DNA of 64,000 nt, taken from Hirudinaria manillensis (taxonomy: Eukaryota; Annelida; Clitellata; Hirudinida; Hirudinidae). The notes beneath the pieces are model-generated. The model made no database searches, was not told where the DNA came from, and saw nothing but the letters and a program-made list of their open reading frames with translations. Both the position numbers and the translations under genes were made by a program. The stretch is taken from assembly GCA_034509925.1 (NCBI GenBank), contig CM067529.1:4969001-5033000 (forward strand), in the 5' to 3' direction. How positions within the stretch are numbered: position 1 is the first letter of the stretch; each line of letters begins with the position of its first letter. Positions 1 to 12,400 of the stretch are shown in pieces.

Positions 1-45
1 CATTTAGATAAAATACCCTGCTAACTCAGTCCATCAATTTAAATG

Positions 46-2066
46 CTATTTAAATAAAATGCCGTGATAATGGCGTCTAACCTGAACGATCCATTCTGCT
101 TTTATTTCATTTGGAATTTCAGATTTCTTTACGAATGTGAGAGCATTAGGAAAAGCCGAACATTCGAGTACTATGAAACGTTTGATGGAATTACAAGGAC
201 CCATGCCCAGTAGGTTGGTGATTCTCGAATGTTTTCGGCGCTTCAGTAATTGAATCTCAGGAAGTTGTTCGACGCCACCGTTAACGTCGTTAAGTTCTTT
301 GAGGCAAACGGTCATCAAGTCCGTTTTAGGAGGACATTCTTCGTTAAATAAATCGTTATAAGTCAAATTAATTTTTTTTTTCACACGTTTTATTATGAGG
401 GCAATGCAAACATTGAGAAGGGTAATTTATTGGAGATAATTGCTTGTAATTCTTTTTATTTATTGTTACTATTCAACAAAACATATTGCTCACTTAAATG
501 TCCACTCCATAAGTCGTAAGTGGATTGACAGTATTTTGGCAATTTTTTCAATGAGGACAGCTCATTCCTTTCAATTATTCTCACTTCATTTCCTATTTGA
601 GCATTGTCTGGGTTTTCTGGAAAATTAAAATTGCTTTTAATGTCTTCATCAAGTTTATTTGGGTTAATAAAGTTTCATAAAGTTAAATAGTAACCTTGAT
701 TTTCACAATCTTCTTGTTCGGATGTGTATTCTGGTATTCCATCATCTGAAATTTCAAACTTATAGTTATGCACAATAAATTAATTTATATTAAATATACA
801 TTTATATTTGTTTCCTGTTAAGTAATCTCGTGTACCTTTATAGTCGTTCTGGTATTTAAACGAACTAAATAATAGTCGTTTATCGATTCATTTCTTTACA
901 TGTGATTTTAAAATCAGCAACGTTATTGTAAAAGCTTTAATGAGAATCGTTGTTTGCATTTTTAAAAATTAAATAAGAAATATGAAAGTAAAAGATGTCT
1001 CCATGAATTCATATCATCTGACATGGGTTCCGACAAAATGGTGTAATTGAATTATAAATACGTTGAGGATAGCAAAAAGAAAGTATTACAAGTAATAATA
1101 ATTTAGACGGACGGATAAATATAAATGGATAAAGAAATTGGTTAACATAATAATTTCCAAATCACCAACCGTTATCGTAGGTCATTGAATTGGTTACATC
1201 AGCGAGAATGTCCTCGCTTTTGAAAATGGCAGAAGCGGCAGTTTTTATCTGATGCTCGAGTATCCCGATGTGGTTTTTCAATTTCTCTATTTCCTCATTT
1301 TTAGATCTTAATTGGTTTTCCAAATCATTGATTTTAGTTTTTAATTCCCGCACAATCGGTGGAATTGAAGAATCATTGGCCACGTAAGTTGAAAGTTGCC
1401 TTTCATAGACACGCCTTTCAGAGTTAGGTTGACTTTCATAGACAGATCGCCTTTCATAAACAGGTTGCCTTTCATATACAGGTTGACTTTCACAGACAGG
1501 TTGACTTTCTCTGCGTTCTATAATCAAGTTCTCATAAGTGGAATTTAATAAAGACAATTACATGTAATATACATTATGAATTATACATATTAGATGTCGA
1601 TCAAGCTGAATAACATAAATTCGTTGTTAATGGCGACGGTTATCATTAACTTTCTATAAATATATAATTAAATGCTAATTAATTCAGTGAAATATATTAA
1701 TCAATAAATAAGCAGTAAATGTCTATCAATTGAGTTTAATTTAAAAAAAAACGTAAAGAATTACAGACCAATTTCTATTCGGTTGGCATTCTCGTCGAGT
1801 TCAATGGCAATCCACGGGTAACTGTCTTGCAACGCTTGCTTGAGGAAGGTGAAGGCACAAGGATTGGTTGTGGTGAAGAACTTGTGGAGCATTGTACGGC
1901 ATTTGTCCTGTCTCGTGCCGGCTGTTATTATATTCTCTCGTTCTTCTATTGTTACGACTTTCTTCTCTATTAGGTAGTCGAGGACGAATTTCGGATCAAC
2001 TTCATCAACAAACTTCTTGTAAATTCCCAGGAGACAATATTTCAATTTTTCGTTAAGTGCGTTCAT
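46..2066 (-). CDS. CARD-domain protein with Tyr-repeat and coiled coil
   Basis: Five exons fit with matching phases: 2066-1769, 1517-1170, 745-695, 616-494 and 338-46, about 370 residues. Exon 1 (residues 1-99) reads as a caspase recruitment domain: six-helix spacing, a central YLIEKKVVTIEERENI, then CRTMLHKFF and FLKQALQDSYPWI. Exon 2 starts with about six copies of a six-residue unit of type E-S/R-Q-P-V-Y. A coiled-coil segment of about 45 residues follows (ELKTKINDLENQLRSKNEEI). Exons 3 and 4 are acidic, and exon 5 is basic without a recognised fold. CARDs join homotypic complexes in apoptosis and innate signalling, and CARD plus coiled coil is the layout of CARD9/11-like adaptors. No caspase, NB-ARC or kinase domain is visible. 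The first donor is GTCTGT. The exon 5 acceptor (ACGAAG) has a poor pyrimidine tract and is the weakest join. An adaptor role is inferred. Confidence 0.6.
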
Positions 2067-3847
2067 GTCCTGAATTATTGAGGCATGAAATTAGCAAAAT
2101 CATATGATTACCTATCGTAATCGCTTGTTACGCCTGAATTATAGCTGTTTGGAAGTTATCCACTAAAAGTCAAAAAACTTTTAGCCGAATAATCATTTTG
2201 AATAAGAATTTTGAGAGGTTAATTAGACATAAATCTCTGCTAAATATGACGACGGATATCAAAGAAAAACTTCGCAATTTAAAGCTCCAAAACAGTATTT
2301 CACAACTGAGCTGATTTAAAAATTGAAGATCTTTTTGCAGATCTTAAAGCTCCAATAACCATCGTGTACTCAGTCGAAGCCGTGAGGGCATGATTAAACG
2401 GAGATATCAAGAAATCGAAAAGAAACCCAACCTTTTATTTTGAAAATTAACTACAAATTAATCCTAGAAAAACAAAGAGTGTGCTTCCTTTATTTCACAG
2501 GATACAATCACAAGATGTCTGAATTATTACTCACATTACAGACTTCAATTATATCTTATCCTGCTATTTATTAGTAACAGACATGACAGTGCTTGCAGTC
2601 AAGAGCCAAGCTAATTTTGGTAACAGCCCGACAATAAATACTGCCGCTAGTGTTACGTCATTACCGGTTAATGGCTTTATGGCGAAATTCCTCGTGTCCT
2701 TATAATTAAAGTTAACAAGGATGAGGATTTTTTTCATAAAGGATGGGAAAATCCCAGCTTCATTTATAGAGAGATTCATATAGATTATATTATGCAGGCT
2801 CTATTATACTATAATGCAGACTATGTGATAAGAGTAGAATTACTTGGTTAATTTGACCTACACAAGTGGGTTTAGTATATTTATAGTATATTTATTTATA
2901 TTTAGTTGAAGTTCTGACCGGTGCTCCATTTTTATGTTATCATTTCAGTTTCATTAAATTTTACATCACCATCAATTAACAATACTTTTACAGTACCCTA
3001 CTTGCCTCATAATTAGTTCAGCATGCAAATTCTTGTCTAATTCCTTCTCCTTCTCGAAGTGATTATAGCATCTAATACAATGTATATTAGAGGCTTTCGT
3101 TGAATGGACTGCCTTTTTACAACTCCATATTTATTTATTTCGAGCATTATTGAAAATTTGAAAGTAACTATTATTGAAAAAAATATATATAAATATCTAT
3201 TGTTTTCACCATTTATGGCTTAAATTTTATCACAAACTCTGTCACCATAATAGTTGTCAAAGAGAAACATGAAATAAGATGTGAGATTACAATTCTGATA
3301 TTAAGGAATTCAATCATGCACAACTCTATTATTAATGCAAAAATTTTGGAGATCCTCCGATAGGTTAACATGGTTGATAAATTTAACTTATGACCCCTCT
3401 CCTGATTTAAGAATTCTCTGCAAAACATTATTGTTGCGGATTTGCAACATTAACAAGAAAATATTATATATATAGTATGTTGGTATCTAATGCTAGATAA
3501 TATAAAAGGTACAGATTAATTTCAAATGTTTTGTTGGGACTCACTATGCTAATTTTATTAAGGCATTTTAATTTTAGGATGAAAAACGCTGCAAATAAAA
3601 ATAATGTTTGATAACATTCTTTATAGGAATTTATTTTGGTAATTTGACCAATAAAAACTTTAATAATTTTTTCTTATTTATCTTGATATAAAATTGTAAT
3701 AACGTAATATTAAATTTTTGGCATTTTTACTTTAATTAAAATAACTATTGTCCCAAATTTAATTAAATTTGTTGCAAAAGGTAGATTTAAAGTGCCACTC
3801 AAGGTTCACTTTTGTTTCTAACGAGATGAAGCTTTATTAATGAGAGC
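2067..3847. other. intergenic spacer between divergent genes
   Basis: This AT-rich stretch separates the start of the CARD gene (-) from the start of SLC25A38 (+) and should hold both promoters. One minus-strand reading frame at 2564-2700, preceded by a possible acceptor (AATTATAAG), encodes a hydrophobic stretch (VTLAAVFIVGLLPKLAWLL). I cannot connect it to other exons or to a family, so it is not called as a gene. Nothing else is evident. Confidence 0.5.
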
Positions 3848-5446
3848 ATGTACAGTATTGAGCCGTTGCTTATAGGAGCAGTTTCTGGGGCTGTTTCGAC
3901 ATCTATATTGCAACCTCTAGATGTCATTAAAACTAGGATTCAAATTAAGAAGAATGTGGGGTCTGTTTGTTGGTCATCGCGCTTCATGTCATGTTCTGTG
4001 TGATTCGTGGAAACATTTAAGCCCTTTGAAAATATATTTGCAGTGGGCCAAATTCAAGTTATAAAAAATATCATGGTCTAAAGTTTGTTGTTCAAGATGT
4101 CGTTCGCCAGGATGGGATTGCGGGACTTTGGAAAGGACTTTGTCCGGTGGGTTTTGTAAAGCAGAGGAAATGAAGTGTTATTAATACAATAATTTTCAAA
4201 ATTGTTTTCAGTCTTTGATGCGCACAGTACCTGGAGTAGGAATTTATTTTTTCTCCCTGCATTCCTTAACCCAGACTTTTTGGTCAGTTTGATTTATTTC
4301 ATATTAACATCCTAATTACATAAGAACTATTTAATTAGCCATAACAAGACATGCTCTTCACCTGTTCAATCATTGGTTATTGGTATGGGTGCCAGAACAT
4401 TTGCTGGCTTGGTTACCATGCCGTTTTCTGTACTGAAGACTAGATACGAGGCAAGTATGCTTGGCTTTAAGTTACACTTTTGTCATATTTTAGAATAATG
4501 AAATTTTTTAATTCACATGATGAGTTAAACACATTTAAATTTGTCTGCTTATTCAGAGTGGCCTATTTTCTTATGCCAGTGTCACAAAAGCTTTGGTTAA
4601 GGTTTATAAACTTGAGGGTTCTAAAGGTTAATATTTTTTACTATCCTTACTGAACATTTGAAATGATTTGTAAATGCTTTGTCAGGAATATTCAGAGGGG
4701 TGCTAGCCACATTAACAAGGGATGTTCCTTATTCTGGCTTGTATTTTATGGTTTACAGCTCCTCAAAAAGATTTCTTGTTGAAGGTATCACGAGTCTCAT
4801 ATCTTAGGTTTAATTAACAGATTCTGTGAAGTGTGTCTGTTTCAAATTAATTGTACATTTGTGTCATTTTGACTCATGACAATATCAGAAAATATTTATA
4901 CTAATTTTTAGTGTGAGTTTTCTCAAATTTTATTTTTTCAAAAATTTAAGAATTGAAAGTACATCCTTCGACCATGCTTATCTCGTCTTGTGCCATTTTT
5001 GCTGGCTTCACATCTTCACTATTGACTCACCCACCTGATGTCATTAAAACTCATTTACAAACTTGCCCTGAAACTTGTAATTCTTATTCCAAGGCTTGGC
5101 AGACCACTGTCAAGGTGAGAATGTTGTTTATCATCTATTTTTGAGTGCATGACCTCGAGTGAATTTACAATAGAACCACGGTTATGCTGGATTCTTTCGA
5201 GGCCTCGCTCCCAGACTTGCCAAGAAGACTTTGATGTCAACCATTTCGTGGACAACATTTGAAAAGGTTCGGATGTGATACGAATTTATTGAATGAAATT
5301 TGAATGTTCATTTGTTTTATTGCGAAGTGTTTACTTCATTTTTTTTAAAATGTGACCCTCAAATTAATTTTAGATTCTGGTGTCAAATACTAAACCAAAT
5401 TAATTCTCTTTGCCACTAGGTTATGCATCTGCTTCAAAAAATGTAA
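3848..5446 (+). CDS. SLC25A38: mitochondrial glycine carrier SLC25A38 (Hem25)
   Basis: Nine exons join in phase: 3848-3960, 4044-4146, 4212-4282, 4339-4450, 4557-4626, 4686-4784, 4951-5114, 5174-5266 and 5420-5446, giving about 283 residues (human about 304). The product is a six-helix carrier of the inner mitochondrial membrane that imports glycine for heme synthesis. Three carrier signatures are visible: QPLDVIKTRIQ, MPFSVLKTRYE and HPPDVIKTHLQ. Subfamily-specific blocks are VPGVGIYF, GMGARTFAG, RDVPYSGLYFMVY and FFRGLAPRLAKKTLMSTISW. The nine-base last exon codes for VMHLLQKM and a stop, matching the family's C-terminus better than reading through at 5267. Intron 4 begins with GC (GAG/GCAAGT at 4451), and the conserved RYES junction requires that splice. 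Intron 1 has the donor GTCTGT. A poly(A) signal AATAAA lies near 5646. The family call is firm. Confidence 0.93.
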
Positions 5447-5645
5447 ATTTGTGATGCTTCAGCAAGTCTCAAAGTCTGTGATATTCTCAACGAAGCCAAG
5501 TGAATCTGTAGCTATTTAATTGTTTGTTTCAATTTTGTTCATTTATTTACAAACTTATTTGTTGTGGTTATTATTGACATTTCCATCAATTTTTTCTATA
5601 AAATAATGTTAATTATAAATTTTTTAGGAATTATTCTTTGCATTT

Positions 5646-5653
5646 AAATAAAA
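5646..5653 (+). terminator. poly(A) signal of SLC25A38
   Basis: The sequence AAATAAAA lies about 200 bases after the SLC25A38 stop codon, and the opposing stargazin-like gene ends at 5920. It is the only clear AATAAA between the two convergent 3' ends on this strand. Confidence 0.5.
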
Positions 5654-5919
5654 TTCTTTTCGAGCCAATATTCCGATCCTGTTGTCGTCTCGACCTGTCA
5701 TCTTGAACGAGTCGATTATTTCATTTATACGCAACAATTCGTTTTAACAAATTCTTGACAAAATGCACACATACAAAGAATATTGCTGAAATGCTAAATG
5801 ATTAGAAAAAAGTTTGTTTTTGCTGAAATTTATCCACCATCTCTGTCCGATCTCAATACTTATCTATGTACACCCTAACGGAGTTGACACCTGATGACAT
5901 TTAGGCCCCTGCCAAAAGG

Positions 5920-8900
5920 TTACACAGGAGTGGTCCTCCTGTAAACATTGCTGTCTGGTGTGGACAGTATCCTACCGTGATTAGGAGTGTACCACTCCGC
6001 GCTAGATGGGTTGTTCGGGTTTTCAAAAGTGCCAGACGTCAAGGTGTATCTGGATTGATCCTTTGGAACTTTTATTCCTTGCACAATTATTTGTGAGGTA
6101 GATTCTCCGTAAGTGATGTCTTCGCCATCCTCGATGTAGTCGTTGTAGTTGCTGTAGTCGGTCGCCGAAACCGAAGGATGAAGATCAGCCCCTGACCAAT
6201 GAGGGTGCCCCATCGAACTGGCAGACGAGGGTTTGTTGAGATGACCCATGGGAGTGTAGGGCCAACAGGTGTCTGCAGCAGAGTGATATGACGTCGGCGG
6301 CTCCGAGCGCCTGGCTTCGATAAAAAGAGCCTGGTCATAAGATGGCAAACTAGCTGTGGAGGCGTCGTTCACTAGGTTTTGATGTCCGAGAAGGAAATTG
6401 GCCGCCTCTCCGCTCAGCTGGTTCGTACCGAAGACGTTCATTCCGATGCATCCGTTTGCTCTGCCATTGGAACGCATCTGAAGGGGAGAACGAGTGTTAT
6501 GCGCGTTGGAGTCGAGCGATCTCATCTTCGATTCGCTTTCCGTGGCGTTCGAAAGAGATACCACCGAACGGGAGTGTCGTTGTAGTTGGTTGAACGAATT
6601 TTGGTGTAACCTCTCCGCTTTTTTGCGGTACGAGTGCTTATGCCTGGGAGGGTAAACATTTTTTAAAAATTGTTTTTGCTTCAAAACACAAAATCTCGTC
6701 AACTAACCTTGAAATGTACAAATAAACAGACAGAACTCCAGTGAATTCAGCAGTACTGAAAGAAATGATCGTAAAGACGAATGAGGGTCCGTATTGATAT
6801 TCGAATCTCGGTTTGTCCATGCTAGACTTGGATTTGTTCCCTGCCTCTTCGGTTATGGCCCCAATGTACAGAATTATACCGATAAGAATAAGCAGACCTA
6901 AAAAGCAAGGGTTTCGATTGAAAAGTGATGTTCGAGCAATTGCCAATTTTGTTTGCCACTCCAGAAATTGCATAAAATTGAGAAAATATTTTTTCCTGTA
7001 CTTTAATTGTTAAGATTATTTTACACTGTAAAGATTAACATTCCTACTGATATCGTAATCTATGGAATGCAGCATTTTGTAACAAAAAAATGCAATTAAA
7101 TGTCATTCCAGCGTTGACATATCACATACCTGCGATGACGAAGACAATGCCGGAAACAAAGGTAAGCACCTTCCTGTTTCGATCGCAGTGTGACATGACA
7201 TAAATGACTTGACCGGCCAGAAGAATGCACAAACTTATCAGAGGAAACAGAGTTGATCTTCTCAAGGAAACTGCAATGTTACTATTAGGCTAAGACCAAG
7301 CATTTCACTTTAAAGACTAAGAAATTGATATATCGCACAGTTGGTGTACTGGTGGCCAAACCAGAAGATAGGCCATGATTTCATATAAAATCAAGTTTCA
7401 ACATAAATAAAGAGAATCTACAAGAACTGGACAAGCTAATTTTTTGTGAAACAAAGAGAAATATTTGGTTTAACGAAAGCAATCCGAGCAAAACCCACGC
7501 AAAATGGCGTCTGTCGGTCCCAAACCATCTTTGTCCTGCGACTTGAAATAGTTTATATAGCTGCAATTCTTTGCTTTCGTTACTGGATCTGCATGAAATT
7601 TGTTATTTTGTTGATTGCTACCAATAAAACTAATGTCGTTATTCAACTGTGATGGATTGATAATTGCCGCACAATTTAAATAAAATAATAATGTATTTAT
7701 TTAAATCATTCGGTCTTATTTACTCATACATTAGAGTAGTGAAAATTTATAATCGGGAAAAATTTTGTCTTCTCATAGTGCAGGGGAACTGAATTTGTCA
7801 TAGGCCAGTGTGAGGTCTTCTCTTTGGGTCAGAATTAAACAATTTGAGGAATAGGCGTGAACTTAGTAAGGATGTTTGTATGTTGATTTTTGTATGTAGG
7901 TGTCGTTTGAGTTGCCAATCTATGGACCAAACCAACTGTCAAATTATAATTTAATACAATTAGGTCGAATGCAGCAACAGACAACTAGGGTTAGGCCAGA
8001 TTGAAATAAGTAGCTGGGCCATACCTGGATTAAAGGCTGAAGTTTGCCAAGCTCTGGTTTAAAAGATGCTAAAAGATTACAAAATAACCATTTCTTCCAG
8101 TACAGTCAAGTTCTGACCAGAAACTAGTAAAATCAACTTGTTCTTATAAACGATTATCAGTTTGTTGAGCCATTGCTTCAGTAATATTTAAGAAGATTTC
8201 TTTTTGTAATCTTTCTCACCGTGCAAAAGAAAAAGAAGCATCACCTTTTTGACTATATCAAACTTATCAAAAGATCAGATGGGTGATTACAGCCACCTGT
8301 TATTTACCTTTTCAGAAAGAAATTTAAACTGCAAAGACCGAAAAGCTCCCTCTACCAAATTTGTGCAATTTTGCGTTTACGTTCCCAGCAGGCAACTGAG
8401 AAATGATTTGATATGCTCCGAAAAATATATCAATATTCTGAGACCAAGAAAATCAATGGATCTTTAAAGAAGATTCGCTACCACTTTTTCGAAAAATGTT
8501 TCTGAAATTGAGTTGCTTATCAAAGTTATGATTTCCAGAATAGCATCAGGAAAATACAAAGTCCAGTTTTAGAAAAGGAGAAAGAATAACTCCATGAGTG
8601 ATAATGGTAAGCGTACAAAAACGTAATCCTTCATTTCCAATAAGATAAAATGTTGCAATAAATAAATATATAATCATATAACAAATGAGGCAATAAGTTT
8701 AAATAAAATAAAATTGAAAAGCCCCAATAAAGTTTAGCATCTTGATAGTCCTTTCAGAGTCTGGAGAAAGCGACGGTAAAAGAAATGTTTAAGTTAAATT
8801 TCTATATCGATGCAAAAGTTTAATGACTAAGTGCAGCTGATATTGGAACTCAAGATATCATAATACCAAATTCACGTGAGGCTCAATGTTTAAAAATACA

Positions 8901-9404
8901 ATTGATTCCAGTTCGTGATATTCAGACGGTAGCAATTTTTTTCAAATATTTACTCATGAATTTTAAGATGTTTTTCAAGACATTTTTTGTAAATTATTGT
9001 ATAAAACGTTTAAGTTTTCCCTTTGTGAACATGTGGTTTCTTATACCTTAGTCACAAAATATTCGACAGCGTAACAAATGAATTAAAATAAAAGTGTTTA
9101 AAGAACAATGATTAAAAATGAACAATGATTAATACAAAACGCTAATAAAATAACATCAGTAAAAATGTATCAATTAAGAAATCGATAAAAATGAACCTCG
9201 CTCGTGCTCGACACATTTCCTCCAGAGACCAGTGGTTGTCAGTTTGTAGGTCCAGTTTGTACCTGAGTGGTCCTCTGCATAGCGTTCCCAGGCGTAAAGC
9301 CAATAATCTGTGGAGACTGCAATGCAGAGGCAAATGAATGAGGCGAATCCAAAGACCCCCGTGGCCACTGTCAAGATCACCCTCTTCGAACATTCGGGCA
9401 TCAT
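5920..9404 (-). CDS. CACNG: stargazin-like TARP / CACNG family protein
   Basis: Five exons join in phase: 9404-9197, 7588-7499, 7270-7130, 6897-6708 and 6643-5920, about 450 residues. The product is a four-helix membrane protein of the claudin superfamily, related to stargazin, which traffics and modulates AMPA-type glutamate receptors. Helix 1 (ILTVATGVFGFASFICLCIA) is followed by TDYWLYAW and the extracellular GLWRKCVEH. Exon 2 supplies NCSYINYF and the segment before helix 2. Exons 3 and 4 hold helices 2-4, including FEYQYGPSFVFTIISFSTAE. The roughly 240-residue cytoplasmic tail begins RHKHSYRKKAE and ends RRTTPV, identical to the PDZ-binding end of vertebrate stargazin. Length is close to gamma-8 (about 425) and longer than gamma-2 (323). 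Intron 1 is about 1.6 kb. Channel subunit versus TARP function cannot be told from sequence. Confidence 0.9.
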
Positions 9405-12400
9405 AAAACCAGCTCGGTTTTTTAGACTGGCTTTTTTTAGACCAATATCTCTAAAACGAAGCTTTAAACTTCACTTTGATGGGGAAATGTCACTGATTTC
9501 CAAGGTGCCTTCATGTCCAGGAAACTTGAGTTGCTCCCTCAAATTCACATCAGTTTAAGACCTTTCTGAAGAAGATAGATTCACCAGCTTAGACCAAGTC
9601 ATCGTCAAATAATTCTTTTTCGTTAAAAATGGAAATAAAGTGATTTTAATTTATCGATATCTTCACCCAGGATCGTCTAGGAATGCGATTTACAAGAGAG
9701 AATACTTGGGAGAATACGTACATATGGATTTCTACGTTGACCGACTGCTGCCTAGCCAAAGGCAAGCAAGCTTACTTGTCCTGTGGAGCCAATTCTGTTC
9801 ATTCCCTCTTTTTGTGCACGTTTCGGAGGGTTTCTCTTTCCATCTTCACAGACACACACGTGCACACACACAAACAAAAAACGTATTTCTTCAGCCAATT
9901 AGAAATTCTGAATCATTAACATTCGCGAAATTAATCTCGCGAATACAAGATTCTGATCCAAATTGAATTTTCTGACGAGTCATCCATGTACGATATAATC
10001 TAGTTATATATTCAACAGATTTTTGTGAATGATTGTTTTGATAATAATAATAATAAAAATTAATTTTGTCGCGATCACGTCTAAAAGATAATATTTTTTG
10101 TTATATCCTATACTTAATTCTTACTATTACAATCCAGATAAATACAACTGCTATGGTTTACGAGACAATCATTTAATCAGCAGCTATATTGTGTTAAATG
10201 AATGAAATTCCATTAAAAAAATCAATCAAAATTAATCGAACAAAATTTGAATTTGATTAACCAAATCCATGTCAGAGAAATGAGAATAAATTAGCCTGAA
10301 ACGACATAGTTTTAATCGTACAGCCTCGTCCAAACTGCTGTACGGACGTCTTCTCTATCGATTGTCCACTTTCGGGATGATGGCCATGCCATTTTCTCGA
10401 ACTTCAAACTTTTGCAACACTATAAGTTTTTTTTTTTTTATGGATGGTATTTTTGTACATTGTAATCATTTTATCATGTAATCTAATATAAATTAAAGAC
10501 AGGAAACAAAAAAAACGGTTGACCAACGATAGTCAAAATATATTTCAAGACGTATCCTCGTGGGATTTTAACTTTGCATAATATCAATAATTTTCTGTTC
10601 AGTTATTTCTCAATTTCAAATTTATAAAATAAAAGAGAAGAATATGTCAGAGGCCGTCATTAGAAATTTTTTAAGAAACCAAAGATAGACGAAAACATTG
10701 AAGACATTAAATTTTGGTGCTAATGACTTTCATTACAAATCCATCTCAGTTACGAGATCGCGCGCCCTATGTATTCTTGAAAATGGTGATTTTTAAATTA
10801 AACGATTAAATAATTGTATTGAATTAATTTTATATTATTTCACTAAATTTTGAATAAATGTTTTGCTGAGATTAAAAAAAACTTTACTGCGTGTTGTAAG
10901 CCCAAATAAACTTAATTCTAAATAAAATTTAAAATATTTTAGAAAATTTGAAATAGATTTTTATAAAATCTACCATATACGTTTACATACATCTGTCAAC
11001 GAGGCCTCTTTTTGTTTAAATAAACATAAGAGGATACGTTTACATTTTGACTGATACAATTTCTTTATTTACCATCACCACAAAATGTTAGATGTTAATA
11101 TGTTTACGATTAAGTCTAACAAGTGAATTGAAAGTTACAGTTTAGTAATATTACTTTCGAACAAATAAAAACAATTCAAGCAATGTTTAAGAAGCTCCAA
11201 AACGTGTTGACTCCTGCACACGTGCTCAATCACAATGAACAACAAATGATAAATTAGGAACACTTTTTTCATCGATTCATTTTTCACATATATACTTTTT
11301 TATCACAAAGGACCGATGTATTAAAGGGTGTTAAAGATATTCATCAACATAATTATTGAGATATATGTGAACTGATATTGTATAAACGTGAACAATTACA
11401 TAACTATAAACATTTATTACTTTTCCGTTGTTATATCTTCACGTTATAGTCACTAGAAAATAGTACACCAATCAAAGCTGCAAAAAATAAGTGATATCAG
11501 CGGTATATTCAAAGTTCATTTCCTCGCAAATGAAGATAGAGACGTCACTTTCTGATAACAAAATGTCAAACCTCATTCGTGAATTGTTTCAATAATCTAT
11601 TTATTAATCTATCAATCTACCTACACACAAATTCTAGAAGCTTTCAGAAGAAACATTCTTCCAAGAGAAAGTACATTACTTAGACAGCTCGAGACAATTC
11701 GTTCGTGAAAGATTGTTTATGGAAACTTGAAATTCCTGAATTAATTTGCGTCAAATATTTATTTAATTTTTATTTTCTGTACACAAATTGATTATGCAAA
11801 TTATAAGTACAAAATAGTAAAGTCGGTAACCATTAGCGAAGCCACGGGGTATGGGGGGTGGCCAAATCAACCCGCTGCCTAATTGGATTTTCCCATCTTA
11901 AGTGAATGATTTTTGGCCTGAAGCAAAAAAAAAAAGATGTTATCACCTACATAATTAACATAATTAACTTGAGATAAACAAAACATAACTCCCTAACGCC
12001 GATTAATCACTTCATTATTACTAGTCACTAGTAATATAACCAGTTAGATAAAGTAATCAAACAAATGTCCAGAAATAACAGCAAAGCATCTATAGATGAA
12101 TGAATAGGTGTGGTGACTCTGTTTACAAAATAGCAGTGAAAAGTTGAGATAGTGGGGAACGCTGAACTTGTTTTATAACAAAAATCAAACGAATGACTTA
12201 ACAGGGGTACTTGAGCGATTTATAGCGACAAATACAACACATACGTAAATCACACACCCTACCATGTATCATAAAATGCACGTGCAACATGAAAACATTC
12301 ATTCACTTGTCTTCACTTCGTCCATGAACCGACAGAATGAATCGTTAAGAAATCTTTGGAATTCGTTGCAACGTTGTGTGTAACTTAAAACAATATCCAT

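Noticed and set aside
5174-5278. SLC25A38 ending at an in-frame stop at 5276
   Set aside because: A spliced 27-base last exon at 5420-5446 gives VMHLLQKM, which fits the family's C-terminus, while the read-through gives only VRM.
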